From positions 434,001 through 498,000 of the forward strand of contig CAVSRM010000008.1 of assembly GCA_963730365.1 (NCBI GenBank): a DNA stretch of 64,000 bases, in the 5' to 3' direction. This DNA is from Fodinibacter sp963730365 (GTDB lineage Bacteria > Actinomycetota > Actinomycetes > Actinomycetales > Dermatophilaceae). Numbering within the stretch: the first letter of the stretch is position 1; every line of letters begins with the position of its first letter. The position numbers and the translations under genes are program-made. This document shows, piece after piece, positions 40,170 through 49,717 of this stretch. Under the pieces are notes generated by a model. The model was not told the origin of the DNA. It searched no databases and was given only the letters and a program-made list of their open reading frames with translations.

Positions 40170-40863
40170 CCTCGATCAGGCTATGCATCGGGCCGGCTGG
40201 CTCCGGAACGGCGTCCGCCCGATCAGGTCGGCGGCCTGGGCCCAGTCGTCGTCGGTGCCGGGGCCGACGAGTGGCCGAACGGTCTGCTCGTCGGCAGGAG
40301 CCGGGGCCATGGCGAGATCCGCTGGCCAGCGCCCCCACTTCGGGGGCTCGAAGAACGTAGCGGGAGCCGTAGTGACGCACCTCGGGAGCAAACCGACGGG
40401 GGGAGCTCGGGCCAAGCCGTGTGACTCGGTCGCACTGTCCAGACTCTGGGCTACTGGCGGTGACGCTCGAGGTGCCCGCGGCCACGCCCGTCGAGGTGTG
40501 GCCGAGCCACGCACCGAGTAGTGCTTCGCGAATCTCGCTGGCATGCGCCAGGTGCAGGAAGACGGGCGGATAGCCCTTGGAGTGCAGAATCGCGAAACCC
40601 GTAGCCGCGGTGCGCGTGGAGGAGCAACTCCTTGTCCTCGAGCCCGTCAGCCGCAGAGGCGAGGATGGCGCGCCGTGGCACCGGACCCTCGGCAGGGCGC
40701 TTGATGTCGCCCTCGTCACGATGCTCCTGCTGGGCCGAACGTTGAACTACCGTGGATCTGTTCGTCGTCGTGCCGACCCACTGTTGACTTGCGCTCGCGG
40801 TGTAGTCGACGGGGGACCCGGGACGACCGCCCCTGATGGAGGTCACCGGCAGGAGGAGTGGTC
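40170..40863. other. Stretch without a supportable gene
   Basis: 694 bases. Several overlapping open frames on both strands, none with a domain, good start or consistent codon pattern. The right end carries the AGGAGG site of the gene at 40864. Confidence 0.45.
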
Positions 40864-41145
40864 ATGGCCAGCGATGGCAACATTGATGAGAAACGCGACG
40901 CTGTCCTGCAGGACATCATCGACGCGATGGTGCGCGAGTCGAGCAGCTGGGCCGCCGACGACGCCGCGCACGTTCTCGAAGACCGCATTGCGGGCCGTGG
41001 TCTGCCCGTGATGCCCGAACCATGGATCCGCGCGGTGGCCAGCGGAGTGGCGCGAGGCGAGGCGTATGTCGTCTCGGCGCGCACCCACGAGGACATGGAC
41101 ATCCCGGCACCTCGTACGAGGAGGCTGCCTTACGGCATCGACTGA
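40864..41145 (+). CDS. Small hypothetical protein
   Basis: 93 residues with a good ribosome site (GGAGG, nine bases before the ATG). Helical and acidic (DAVLQDIIDAMVRESSSWAA, DDAAHVLEDRIAGRGL) and ending RTRRLPYGID. The repeated acidic/aromatic pattern suggests a small folded regulator, but I do not recognise a family. Convergent with the MarR gene. Confidence 0.65.
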   Translation: MASDGNIDEKRDAVLQDIIDAMVRESSSWAADDAAHVLEDRIAGRGLPVMPEPWIRAVASGVARGEAYVVSARTHEDMDIPAPRTRRLPYGID

Positions 41146-41188
41146 ATCTGCGCACCGCGTACCCCCACTCTGGCGCCGTTGGCGCTCG

Positions 41189-41680
41189 TCACCACTGCGC
41201 AGCGGTCAGCCCAGCGGCCGGCTCAGCGGCGGCGTCGGAGAATGAGCTGGGTCCGACGGAGAGCGCCTCAAGGGCCGCCTGCGGCATCCGGCTGATGATC
41301 CGCTCGAGCGCGGCGCGCCGGTGGTCCATGACGGAGTCGACCAAGCGGGCTCCGTCCTCGGTGAGGGTGAGGATCACTCGGCGCCGATCCGTCGCGGAGG
41401 TGGCCCGGTCCAGGAGGCCGGCGGCCACGAGGCGGTCGCACAGCCGGGTCGCGCCGGAGGGATGGACATCCAGGGCCGTGGCGATGGTGACCGCGTCGAC
41501 CTCTGATCGCGTCCCCACCAGAACGAGCGCCCGCAGCTGGGGTGGGGTCACCAGGTCGCCGGCGTGGGCCACCGATGCGGCGACAAGCGCCGAGAACACT
41601 CGGGACGCACGCAGGGCGATGGCGAGTTCGGGGTGTAGCTCAGCGTGCCGATCGAAATGCTCGGTCACGAGCCACCTCAT
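41189..41680 (-). CDS. MarR family transcriptional regulator
   Basis: 163 residues. The winged helix covers LVTPPQLRALVLVGTRSEVD (helices 2-3), IATALDVHPSGATRLCDRLV (recognition helix) and RATSATDRRRVILTLTEDGA (wing with the conserved D-RR). Divergent from the SDR-led six-gene operon; the 75 bases between the starts include direct repeats of TAGTTG (41682-41687 and 41699-41704). Likely represses that operon and responds to a small molecule. Confidence 0.9.
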   Translation of the reverse strand: MRWLVTEHFDRHAELHPELAIALRASRVFSALVAASVAHAGDLVTPPQLRALVLVGTRSEVDAVTIATALDVHPSGATRLCDRLVAAGLLDRATSATDRRRVILTLTEDGARLVDSVMDHRRAALERIISRMPQAALEALSVGPSSFSDAAAEPAAGLTAAQW

Positions 41681-41755
41681 TTAGTTGGCGTGATGCAATA
41701 GTTGTCATCTAACAGGCAATACTCCGAGGAAGCCGATCGGATGGGACGGTGCGAG

Positions 41756-42775
41756 ATGGAGAAGCGAGTCACCGTGGTGACGGGAGCCAGTGGTGGCATC
41801 GGACGAGCGACGGCCGAGGAGTTCGCCCGGCGCGGGGACCGGCTCGCACTGATCGCCCGGGGTGAGAGCGGGCTGGCGGCGGCCGAGCGCCGGGCCCGCG
41901 AGCTCGGGGCCGAGCAGGTGCTGGTCATCCCGGTCGACGTCGCGGACGCGGAGGCCGTGGAGGCCGCGGTGGAGCGGGTCGAGCAGGAGCTGGGACCCAT
42001 CGACGTCTGGGTCAACGTCGCGTTCACCTCGGTGTTCGCCCGCTTCGACGACATCGCCCCCGAGGAGTTCCGCCGGGTCACCGAGGTCAGCTACCTCGGG
42101 TACGTCTACGCGACGATGGCCGTGCTGAAGCGGATGAAGCAGCGCGACCGGGGCACGATCGTGCACGTCGGCTCGACCCTGGCCTACCGGGGGATCCCGC
42201 TGCAGAGCGCGTACTGCGGGGCCAAGCACGCCCTCCAGGGGTTCCACGAATCGCTGCGCTGTGAGCTGCTGCACGAGAAGAGCAACGTCCACGTGACGAT
42301 GGTGCAGATGCCGGCGCTGAACACCCCGCAGTTCTCCTGGGTGCTCTCCCGGCTGCCCGAGCACGCCCAACCTGTACCGCCGATCTACCAGCCGGAGGTC
42401 GCGGCCCGCGCCGTCGTCTTCGCCGCCGACCACCCCCGCCGCCGGGAGTACTGGGTCGGGGCGAGCACCGTCGGCACCCTCCTCGCGAACGCCGTCGCAC
42501 CGGGCCTGCTCGACCGGTACCTCGCCCGCACCGGGTTCTCCTCCCAGCAGACCGGGCAGCCGAAGCCGGACGACCAGGCCGCCAACCTCTGGGAGCCGGC
42601 CGACGGCCCGAACGGCCACGACTACGGCGCCCACGGCGCGTTCGACGACACAGCCCACGCGCGCAGCCCGCAGCAGTGGGTGGCGCACCGCTACCCGCAG
42701 GTCGCAGCGGCGGCCGGAGCCGTCGGGGCCGCACTCCTGGCAGGTGGCGCACTCCTGGCCGGGCGACGCCCGTGA
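41756..42775 (+). CDS. Short-chain dehydrogenase/reductase with C-terminal extension
   Basis: 339 residues. Rossmann glycine motif TGASGGIGRA, then NVAF (modified NNA), Ser in HVGST and the active-site YxxxK in SAYCGAKHA. About 90 residues extend beyond a standard SDR (from ADHPRRREYWVGASTVGTLL), ending with a hydrophobic helix (AAAAGAVGAALLAGGALLAG) that could anchor it to the membrane. This SDR type is often next to GH15 and oxidoreductase genes in actinobacteria. First gene of the operon; GTGA overlap with the next. An alternative ATG is at 41741. Confidence 0.88.
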   Translation: MEKRVTVVTGASGGIGRATAEEFARRGDRLALIARGESGLAAAERRARELGAEQVLVIPVDVADAEAVEAAVERVEQELGPIDVWVNVAFTSVFARFDDIAPEEFRRVTEVSYLGYVYATMAVLKRMKQRDRGTIVHVGSTLAYRGIPLQSAYCGAKHALQGFHESLRCELLHEKSNVHVTMVQMPALNTPQFSWVLSRLPEHAQPVPPIYQPEVAARAVVFAADHPRRREYWVGASTVGTLLANAVAPGLLDRYLARTGFSSQQTGQPKPDDQAANLWEPADGPNGHDYGAHGAFDDTAHARSPQQWVAHRYPQVAAAAGAVGAALLAGGALLAGRRP

Positions 42776-43158
42776 ACGGGGGCCAGCACGACGCGCCGGG
42801 GGTCGGTGCCGTCCGCGGCGTCGGCCTGGCCGGCGTTGTGTGGGGTGGCGTGCTGCTCGCGCGGGGCGACTCAGTCTGGCGCGCCGTCGAGCACCGTTCT
42901 CCGACGGCCGCGGCCGAGGTCGCCATCCGGGCCCTCGGGATCAGGCACGTCGTCCAGGGCGTCCTCCAGGTGCTTGCCCCGGCCCGTACCCGGCGCCCGG
43001 CCGTCGTCGTCGACGTCGCGCACGCGCTGAGCATGCTCGGTCTCGGGATCGCCGACCCCGGACCCCGGCGCGCGGCGGCCCTCACCGGTGGGGTCGCCCT
43101 CGCCGGTGCGGCGGTGACGGCGACCGCCGGACGCACCCATGCGGTCGGTGCCCAGTGA
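42772..43158 (+). CDS. Small Ala/Gly-rich membrane protein
   Basis: 128 residues from a GTG overlapping the SDR stop; its own stop overlaps the next GTG. Three hydrophobic segments (VGLAGVVWGGVLLARG, VVVDVAHALSMLGLGIA, ALTGGVALAGAAVTATAG) around a polar middle with AIRALGIRHVVQGVLQVLAP. No named family. Its strict coupling on both sides suggests it is part of the pathway, perhaps a membrane partner of the SDR or Fe-S enzyme. Confidence 0.75.
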   Translation: MNGGQHDAPGVGAVRGVGLAGVVWGGVLLARGDSVWRAVEHRSPTAAAEVAIRALGIRHVVQGVLQVLAPARTRRPAVVVDVAHALSMLGLGIADPGPRRAAALTGGVALAGAAVTATAGRTHAVGAQ

Positions 43159-44927
43159 CCGGGGCCCCGGCCGTGACGATGCCTCCTGCCTTTTCGCCGC
43201 ACGTGCTGCGGGACTACTCCTTCCTCGGTGACGGCTACCGCGGCGCGCTGGTCGGGCCCCGGGGCGATGTCGGGTGGCTGTGCGCTCCGACGTGGGACAG
43301 CCCTCCGGCCTTCGCACGGCTCGTCGGCGGGACGGGTCTGTATGCCGTGACCCCGGACGAGCCGTTCGTCTGGGGCGGGTACTACGAGCCGAGGACCCTG
43401 ATCTGGCGGAGCCGGTGGACCACGCCCACCGCACGGATGGAGTGCCGGGAGGCACTGGCCTGCCCGTCCGACCCGCACCGCGTCGTGTTCCTCCGCCGCC
43501 TCCAACCGGTGGACGCGAGCTGCGGTGTCGACGTCGTCCTCCAGGTAGGTGCCGGCTTCGACGGCTCGCCCCTCGACCTCCGGCGGGAGGACGACGGCTC
43601 CTGGCTGCTCGACGCGCGGCACCGTCGGGTCCGTTGGGCCGGGGCCGCCGACGCGACGGTTGACCGCGAGGGGCTGCTGCGCCTGCACCTGGACGTCGCC
43701 CCCGGGGACCACCACGACCTGGTCCTGGAGATCAGTGACCGGGCCCTGCCCCCACCCCCCGACCCCGACGACCTGTGGCGGGCCACCGAGCGGTACTGGT
43801 GGGACTGCGTCCCCGAGTTCGGGTCCTCCGTGGCGCCCCGGGACGCCCGGCACTCCTACGCGGTGCTTCGCGGCCTGACCGCACCCGGCGGCGGAATGGT
43901 CGCAGCCGCGACGCTCGGGATGCCGGAACGCGCCGAGGCCGGCCGCAACTACGACTACCGCTACGTGTGGCTGCGCGACCAGGCCTATGCCGGCATGGCC
44001 GTCGCAGTCGACGAGCCGGACCCACTGCTCGACGAGGCCGTGGCGCTGAGCACCGCCCGGGTCCTCGAGCACGGTCCGAACCTCGCGCCCGCCTACCGGC
44101 TGGACGGCCGGCTCCCGCCGCGCGAGGAGCATCCGGAGCTCCCGGGCTACCCGGGCGGGCGCGTCGTGACAGGCAACTGGGTGCGGGGGCAGTTTCAGCT
44201 CGACATGTGCGGTGAGCTCCTCCAGCTCTATGCCGCGTCGGCCCGCCACGACCACCTCACCTCGGACGACGTGCGGGCCGCCGCGCAGGTGGTGGACCTC
44301 GTCGAGCAGCGGTGGGACGTCCCGGATGCCGGGGTGTGGGAGCTCGAGGACGACTGGTGGACCCAGTCCCGCCTGTCCTGCGTGGCCGGGCTCCGCACCC
44401 TCGCCCGGGAGGCTCCGGCCTGCGACGCCACCCGCTCCGTGGCCCTCGCCGACGTCATCATGGCCGAGACCTCGCGTCGCGCCCTCGCCGACGACGGCTC
44501 CTGGCGGCGCGCGCCCGGGCTGTCCGGTGTCGATGCCTCGCTGGTCCTGCCTCCGGTGCGGGGGGCCCTGTCCCCGAACGACCCCCGCAGCCTCGCCACC
44601 CTTCGCGCCGTGTCCCGGGACCTGGTCCAGGACGGCTACGTCTACCGATATGTCGCCGATGACCAGCCACTCGGCGAAGCCGAGGGCGCGTTCCTCATGT
44701 GCGGCTTCGCCATGTCCCTGGCCCAGCTGGCGTCGGGTGACACCGTCGAGGCCTTCCGGTGGTTCGAGCGTCAACGCGCCGCCTGCGGTCCACCCGGGCT
44801 GCTCTGCGAGGAGTTCGACGTCCGCCAGCGCCAGCTGCGCGGCAACCTTCCTCAGGGGTTCGTCCACGCGCTGCTGCTGGAGTGCGCGCAACGGCTGGCC
44901 CACGTGAACCCCGGACCCGAGACCTGA
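43155..44927 (+). CDS. Glycoside hydrolase family 15 enzyme (glucoamylase/trehalase-like)
   Basis: 590 residues from GTG 43155. The N-terminal beta domain starts with LRDYSFLGDGYRGALVGPRG (usual IGDYALIGD...). The (alpha/alpha)6 barrel follows, with NYDYRYVWLRDQAY (usual WDYRYCWLRDA), the general acid in DAGVWELEDDWWT and the general base in LCEEFDVRQRQLRGNLPQGF (usual LSEEYDP...G.FPQAF). It hydrolyses an alpha-glucosidic bond, but substrate assignment in GH15 is unreliable. No signal peptide, so it works inside the cell on an imported or internal glucoside. Third gene of the coupled operon. Confidence 0.88.
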   Translation: MTGAPAVTMPPAFSPHVLRDYSFLGDGYRGALVGPRGDVGWLCAPTWDSPPAFARLVGGTGLYAVTPDEPFVWGGYYEPRTLIWRSRWTTPTARMECREALACPSDPHRVVFLRRLQPVDASCGVDVVLQVGAGFDGSPLDLRREDDGSWLLDARHRRVRWAGAADATVDREGLLRLHLDVAPGDHHDLVLEISDRALPPPPDPDDLWRATERYWWDCVPEFGSSVAPRDARHSYAVLRGLTAPGGGMVAAATLGMPERAEAGRNYDYRYVWLRDQAYAGMAVAVDEPDPLLDEAVALSTARVLEHGPNLAPAYRLDGRLPPREEHPELPGYPGGRVVTGNWVRGQFQLDMCGELLQLYAASARHDHLTSDDVRAAAQVVDLVEQRWDVPDAGVWELEDDWWTQSRLSCVAGLRTLAREAPACDATRSVALADVIMAETSRRALADDGSWRRAPGLSGVDASLVLPPVRGALSPNDPRSLATLRAVSRDLVQDGYVYRYVADDQPLGEAEGAFLMCGFAMSLAQLASGDTVEAFRWFERQRAACGPPGLLCEEFDVRQRQLRGNLPQGFVHALLLECAQRLAHVNPGPET

Positions 44928-44939
44928 GAGGAGAAGACC

Positions 44940-47915
44940 GTGACCACCGTCGACGTCACCATCGCCCCGTCGCTCGAGTCCACCCTGCGAGGGCGGGTGC
45001 AGGGGGAGGTGCGGTTCGACCTCGGCAGCCGTGCCGCCTACGCGGTCGACTCGTCCAACTACCGGCAGGTACCCACCGGGGTCGTCGTTCCCCGCAGCGT
45101 CGAGGACGCGGTCGCAGCGGTCGCCGCGTGCGCGGAGCACGGTGTCCCGGTCACGTCCCGGGGCGGCGGTACCAGCCTCGCCGGCCAGACGACGAATGCC
45201 GGTGTCGTGCTGGACTGGACGGCGCACTGCAACGCCATGGTCTCGGTCGACGTCGAGCGCCGTCGGTGCGTGGTCGAGCCGGGCATCGCCCTCGACGACC
45301 TCAACCGGACCCTCGCCGAGCACGGGCTCATGTACGGCCCGAAACCGGCCACCCACCGCACCTGCACGATCGGCGGCATGATCGGCAACAACTCCTGTGG
45401 CTCGACGGCCCAGGCCTACGGCAAGACGGTCGACAACATCGCCCGGCTGGAGGTCCTGACCTACGACGGCCTCAGGATGTGGGTCGGCCCGACCAGCGAT
45501 GAGGAGTACGCCGGCATCCTCGCCGAGGGCGGCCGCCGCGCCGAGATCTACCGTGCGCTGCGCGACCTTCGCGACGACAACCTCTCCCTGATCCGCACCC
45601 GCTACCCGAGCATTCCCCGCCGGGTCTCGGGCTACAACCTGGACTCCCTCCTACCCGAGAACCGCTTCGACCTCGCTCGGACGATCGTGGGATCCGAGGG
45701 CACCCTGGTCACAGTGCTGCACGCCGAGCTCACCCTCGTCGAGGTGCCGGGCCCCCGGGCGATGGTCGTTCTCGGCTACCCCGACGTCGGGAGCGCGGGG
45801 GACGCCGTGCCGACGATCCTCCGCCACGACCCGTGGCAGCTCGAGGGCCTGGACCAGGTGCTCATGCAGCTGGAGCAGGAGGCCCAACTCGCCGGCAAGG
45901 CAATCGAGGAGATGCCCCCCGGCAGTGGCTGGCTGATGATCCAGTTCACCGGCGACACCCAGGACGAGGCCGACGCCAAGGCCCGGGGCCTGCTCGAGGA
46001 GCTGGATGGGCACGAGCACAAGCCGTCGCACCGGTTCATGGACGACCCGGCCAAGGAGGACGAGCTCATCGAGGTGCGCGAGGCCGGCCTCGGCGCCACC
46101 GCCCACCCGGTGAGCAAGCACGACAACTGGCCCGGGTGGGAGGACGCTGCGGTGCCCCCGGAGCGGCTCGGAGACTACCTGCGCGACTTCCGCTCGCTGC
46201 TCGAGGAGTTCGACTACGACAAGGACGAGACCGCACTGTACGGTCACTTCGGCCAGGGCTGCATCCACGTGCGGATCCCGTTCGAGCTGAGCACCGCCGA
46301 AGGCCTCGAGCACTACCGCGCCTTTGCCGAACGTGCCGCAGACCTCGTCGCCGCCTACGGCGGGTCGCTCTCCGGTGAGCACGGAGACGGCCAGGCCCGC
46401 GCCGAGCTGCTGCCTCGCATGTTCGGCGATGACATGGTCGCGCTCTTCGGACAGGTCAAGACCCTGTTCGACCCCACCGACGGGATGAACCCCGGCAAGG
46501 TCGTCGTGCCGAACCGGCTCGACCACCAGCTGCGGCTCGGGACCGACTACGCCCCCCGCGAGCCCCGCACCTACTTCGGCTACCCCGACGACGAGGGAAG
46601 CTTCTCCCGAGCGGCCCTGAGGTGCGTCGGAATCGGGAACTGTCGGAACTCGGTGAGCGAGAACCAGGTCATGTGCCCGTCGTACATGGTCACCCGCGAT
46701 GAGGAGCACTCAACCCGTGGACGGGCCCGCCTGCTGTTCGAGATGTTGCGAGGTACGACGATCACCGACGGGTGGAGGTCCACCGCCGTGCGGGATGCGC
46801 TGGACCTCTGCCTGGCCTGCAAGGGGTGCAAGTCCGACTGCCCCGTGGGCGTCGACATGGCGACCTACAAGGCGGAGTTCCTCGCCCACCACTACGAGCA
46901 CCGGGTGCGTCCGCGGGCCCACTACTCGATGGGGTGGCTCCCGGTATGGGCGCGACTCGCCGGCCTGGCGCCGAGGGTCGTCAACGCCCTCACCGCGCGC
47001 CCCTCGGTTGCGGCCCTGCTCAAGCGAGCCGGGGGGATCGCTGCGGAGCGGGACATCCCCCGCTTCGACGCGCACCCCTTCCTCCGGTCCTGGAGGAACC
47101 GACCCGCCTCGAGCCGGCCGAAGGTCCCAGCAACGCGCGGGCCGGTGCTGCTGTGGCCGGACACCTTCACCAACGCCTTCAGCCCCGATGTCGCCCGCTG
47201 CGCGGTCCTGGTGCTCGAGGATGCCGGGTTCGAGGTGCACGTCCCGACCGAGCCGGTCTGCTGCGGCCTCACCTGGGTCTCGACCGGCCAGCTGGACGTG
47301 GCGAAGAAGGTGCTGCGGCGCACCCTTGGGGTGCTACGGGAGGACCTGCGGGCCGGCGTCCCGGTCGTCGGCCTGGAGCCGTCCTGCACCGCCGTGTTCC
47401 GGGCGGACGGTCCCGAGCTCCTCGTCGGCGACGAGGACATGCGCCGGCTCTCGCTCCAGACCCGCACCCTCGCTGAGCTGCTCGCTGAGAAGGCCCCGGA
47501 CTGGACGCCGCCACGGCTCGACGTCAGTGCGGTGGTGCAGACCCACTGCCACCAACACGCGGTGATGGGCACCGATCCGGACGACTCGCTCATGGAGGCC
47601 GCCGGCATCGACGCCGACCGCCTCGGGTCGGGCTGCTGCGGGCTGGCCGGCAACTTCGGTTTCGAGGACGGGCACTACGAGGTGTCCCGAGCCGCCGGCG
47701 AGCGGGTGCTGCTGCCGGCGGTGCGGGAGGCCTCGGACGACACCGTCGTCCTCGCCGACGGCTTCAGCTGCCGTACCCAGGTCGAACAGTGCGACACCGG
47801 GCGACATGCTCTCCACCTCGCCCAGCTCCTCGCCTCCGGCCTGGACGGCGCACCCCGAGCCACCCGAGAGACGAACCGGCCGAACGGCCACCGACCCGAG
47901 AAGGAGAACCGATGA
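44940..47915 (+). CDS. FAD-linked oxidase fused to Fe-S (HdrD-like) domains
   Basis: 991 residues. An FAD-binding_4 domain with PP-loop SRGGGTSLAGQTTN and IGNNSCGSTAQAYGKT, then the FAD-oxidase C domain (ALYGHFGQGCIHVRI, SGEHGDGQARAELL). Fe-S ligands follow at CLACKGCKSDCPVG (from C624) and the earlier CVGIGNCRNSV...CPS. Two CCG-type segments come last (VCCGLTWVSTGQL, GSGCCGLAGNFGFE). This resembles D-lactate/D-2-hydroxyacid dehydrogenases of the Dld-GlcF type, which oxidise 2-hydroxyacids and pass electrons to quinone. AGGAG upstream of the GTG; stop overlaps the ThDP gene (ATGA). Confidence 0.9.
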   Translation: MTTVDVTIAPSLESTLRGRVQGEVRFDLGSRAAYAVDSSNYRQVPTGVVVPRSVEDAVAAVAACAEHGVPVTSRGGGTSLAGQTTNAGVVLDWTAHCNAMVSVDVERRRCVVEPGIALDDLNRTLAEHGLMYGPKPATHRTCTIGGMIGNNSCGSTAQAYGKTVDNIARLEVLTYDGLRMWVGPTSDEEYAGILAEGGRRAEIYRALRDLRDDNLSLIRTRYPSIPRRVSGYNLDSLLPENRFDLARTIVGSEGTLVTVLHAELTLVEVPGPRAMVVLGYPDVGSAGDAVPTILRHDPWQLEGLDQVLMQLEQEAQLAGKAIEEMPPGSGWLMIQFTGDTQDEADAKARGLLEELDGHEHKPSHRFMDDPAKEDELIEVREAGLGATAHPVSKHDNWPGWEDAAVPPERLGDYLRDFRSLLEEFDYDKDETALYGHFGQGCIHVRIPFELSTAEGLEHYRAFAERAADLVAAYGGSLSGEHGDGQARAELLPRMFGDDMVALFGQVKTLFDPTDGMNPGKVVVPNRLDHQLRLGTDYAPREPRTYFGYPDDEGSFSRAALRCVGIGNCRNSVSENQVMCPSYMVTRDEEHSTRGRARLLFEMLRGTTITDGWRSTAVRDALDLCLACKGCKSDCPVGVDMATYKAEFLAHHYEHRVRPRAHYSMGWLPVWARLAGLAPRVVNALTARPSVAALLKRAGGIAAERDIPRFDAHPFLRSWRNRPASSRPKVPATRGPVLLWPDTFTNAFSPDVARCAVLVLEDAGFEVHVPTEPVCCGLTWVSTGQLDVAKKVLRRTLGVLREDLRAGVPVVGLEPSCTAVFRADGPELLVGDEDMRRLSLQTRTLAELLAEKAPDWTPPRLDVSAVVQTHCHQHAVMGTDPDDSLMEAAGIDADRLGSGCCGLAGNFGFEDGHYEVSRAAGERVLLPAVREASDDTVVLADGFSCRTQVEQCDTGRHALHLAQLLASGLDGAPRATRETNRPNGHRPEKENR

Positions 47916-49717
47916 CAAAGCCGAACGTCGCCGACTACGTGCTCCAACGCCTGCGGGAGTGGGGTGTCGAGCAGGTCTTCGGCTATGCCGGAGACGGCAT
48001 CAACGGCCTGCTCGCCGCCTGGGAGAGGGCCGAGGACCACCCGAGGTTCATCCAGGCCCGGCACGAGGAGATGGCCGCCTTCGAAGCATGCGGCTACGCC
48101 AAGTTCAGCGGCCGGGTTGGGGTGTGCACCGCGACAAGCGGGCCCGGCGCGATCCACCTGCTCAACGGGCTCTACGACGCCAAGCTCGACCACGTGCCGG
48201 TGGTCGCGATCGTCGGCCAGACCGCCCGTTCGGCGATGGGCGGTGCCTACCAGCAGGAGGTCGACCTGCTCTCGCTCTACAAGGACGTGGCCAACGACTA
48301 CGTCCAGATGGTGACGGTGCCCGAACAGCTCCCCAACGTCCTGGACCGGGCGATCCGCATCGCCACGGCCAAGCGCACCGTCACGGCGGTGATCATCCCC
48401 AGCGACGTCCAGGAACTGGAGTACACCCCGCCGCCGCACGCCTTCAAGATGGTGCCCTCCAGCCTCGACCAGACCTTCGCCGCACCGGTCCCGGCCCAGG
48501 AGGACCTGCGCCGAGCCGCCGAGGTCATCAACTCCGGTAACAAGCTGGCCGTGCTCGTCGGGCAGGGGGCCCGCTCCGCCGTGGCCGAGGTGACCGACCT
48601 GTCCGAGTTGCGCGGTGCCGGCGTCGCCAAGGCCCTGCTCGGCAAGGACGTGCTGTCCGACGAGGAGCCCTGGGTCACCGGCTCGATCGGACTGCTCGGT
48701 ACCCGGCCGTCCTACGAGCTGATGATGGACTGCGACACCCTGCTCGTCGTCGGCTCCAACTTCCCCTACACCCAGTTCCTGCCGCCCTTCGAGGACGGCG
48801 AGCCGTCGGTGCGAGCGGTCCAGATCGACGTCGACCCGACGATGCTCGGCCTGCGCTACCCCTTCGAGGTCAACCTCGTCGGCGACGCGAGCACGACCCT
48901 GCAGGCGCTCCTGCCGATGCTGGAACCGCTGGAGGACCGTGGCTGGCGCGAGACGGTGGAGGCCAACGTGAGGCGCTGGTGGGAGGTCATGGACGCGCGC
49001 GGCAAGGTCAGCGCCGACCCGGTCAACCCGGAGCAGGTCTTCTCGGTGCTCTCCCCGCTGCTGCCCGAGACCGTGATGATCTCGGCCGACTCCGGCTCCG
49101 GCACCAACTGGTACGCCCGACACGTGAAGATGCGCGGCACGATGCGCGGCACCCTGTCCGGCACGCTGGCCACGATGGGGTGCGGGGTTCCGTACGCCAT
49201 CGGCGCCAAGTTCGCCCACCCCGACCGTCCCGCGCTCGCCTGCGCGGGTGACGGCGCGATGCAGATGAACGGGCTGGCCGAGCTCATCACGATCTCCAAG
49301 TACTGGAAGGACTGGTCGGACCCACGCCTCGTCGTCTGCGTTCTGGAGAACGACGACCTGAACCAGGTGACCTGGGAGCTGCGGGCGATGGGCGGCTCGC
49401 CCGAGTTCCTCCCCTCCCAGCACCTTCCCTCGGTCGACTACGCGGCGTTCGCCCGCTCCCTGGGCCTGCACGGCATCCGGGTCGACGACCCCGACCAGGT
49501 CGGCCCGGCATGGCAGGACGCGCTGGCCCAGCAGCGACCCTGCGTCATCGTCTTCCGCACCGACCCGGCCGTTCCCCCGATCCCGCCCCACGCCACGTGG
49601 GACCAGATCACCAGCGCCGCTGAGTCGGTCGTCAGAGGCGACGCCGACCGGCTCGACGTCATCAAGGAGGGGGTCAAGAGCAAGCTCGCCGAGGCCTTCC
49701 CAGAGCATCCGCAGTGA
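47912..49717 (+). CDS. ThDP-dependent enzyme, pyruvate oxidase/PoxB-like
   Basis: 601 residues. The N-terminal domain has GYAGDGINGLLAAWERAEDH and the catalytic glutamate in QARHEEMAAFEACGYAKF; the central domain is FAD/nucleotide-binding type; the ThDP motif starts at G446 (GDGAMQMNGLAELITISKYW) and ends LENDDLN. It matches PoxB-type 2-ketoacid oxidases or decarboxylases, with an unusual long linker SDPRLVVCVLENDD. It would decarboxylate a 2-ketoacid, possibly one made by the upstream Fe-S dehydrogenase. Coupled on both sides (ATGA and GTGA). Confidence 0.9.
   Translation: MTKPNVADYVLQRLREWGVEQVFGYAGDGINGLLAAWERAEDHPRFIQARHEEMAAFEACGYAKFSGRVGVCTATSGPGAIHLLNGLYDAKLDHVPVVAIVGQTARSAMGGAYQQEVDLLSLYKDVANDYVQMVTVPEQLPNVLDRAIRIATAKRTVTAVIIPSDVQELEYTPPPHAFKMVPSSLDQTFAAPVPAQEDLRRAAEVINSGNKLAVLVGQGARSAVAEVTDLSELRGAGVAKALLGKDVLSDEEPWVTGSIGLLGTRPSYELMMDCDTLLVVGSNFPYTQFLPPFEDGEPSVRAVQIDVDPTMLGLRYPFEVNLVGDASTTLQALLPMLEPLEDRGWRETVEANVRRWWEVMDARGKVSADPVNPEQVFSVLSPLLPETVMISADSGSGTNWYARHVKMRGTMRGTLSGTLATMGCGVPYAIGAKFAHPDRPALACAGDGAMQMNGLAELITISKYWKDWSDPRLVVCVLENDDLNQVTWELRAMGGSPEFLPSQHLPSVDYAAFARSLGLHGIRVDDPDQVGPAWQDALAQQRPCVIVFRTDPAVPPIPPHATWDQITSAAESVVRGDADRLDVIKEGVKSKLAEAFPEHPQ

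Noticed and set aside
40170..40863. Minus-strand frame across 40009-40719
   Set aside because: It overlaps the DUF6328-like gene at one end and shows no domain; start and composition do not support coding.
42087..45356. A 1089-codon open frame on the minus strand
   Set aside because: It lies antisense to the SDR, GH15 and FAD/Fe-S genes, whose domains and overlaps are clear. Its product is Arg/Gly/Pro-rich without domains, as expected from high-GC antisense frames.
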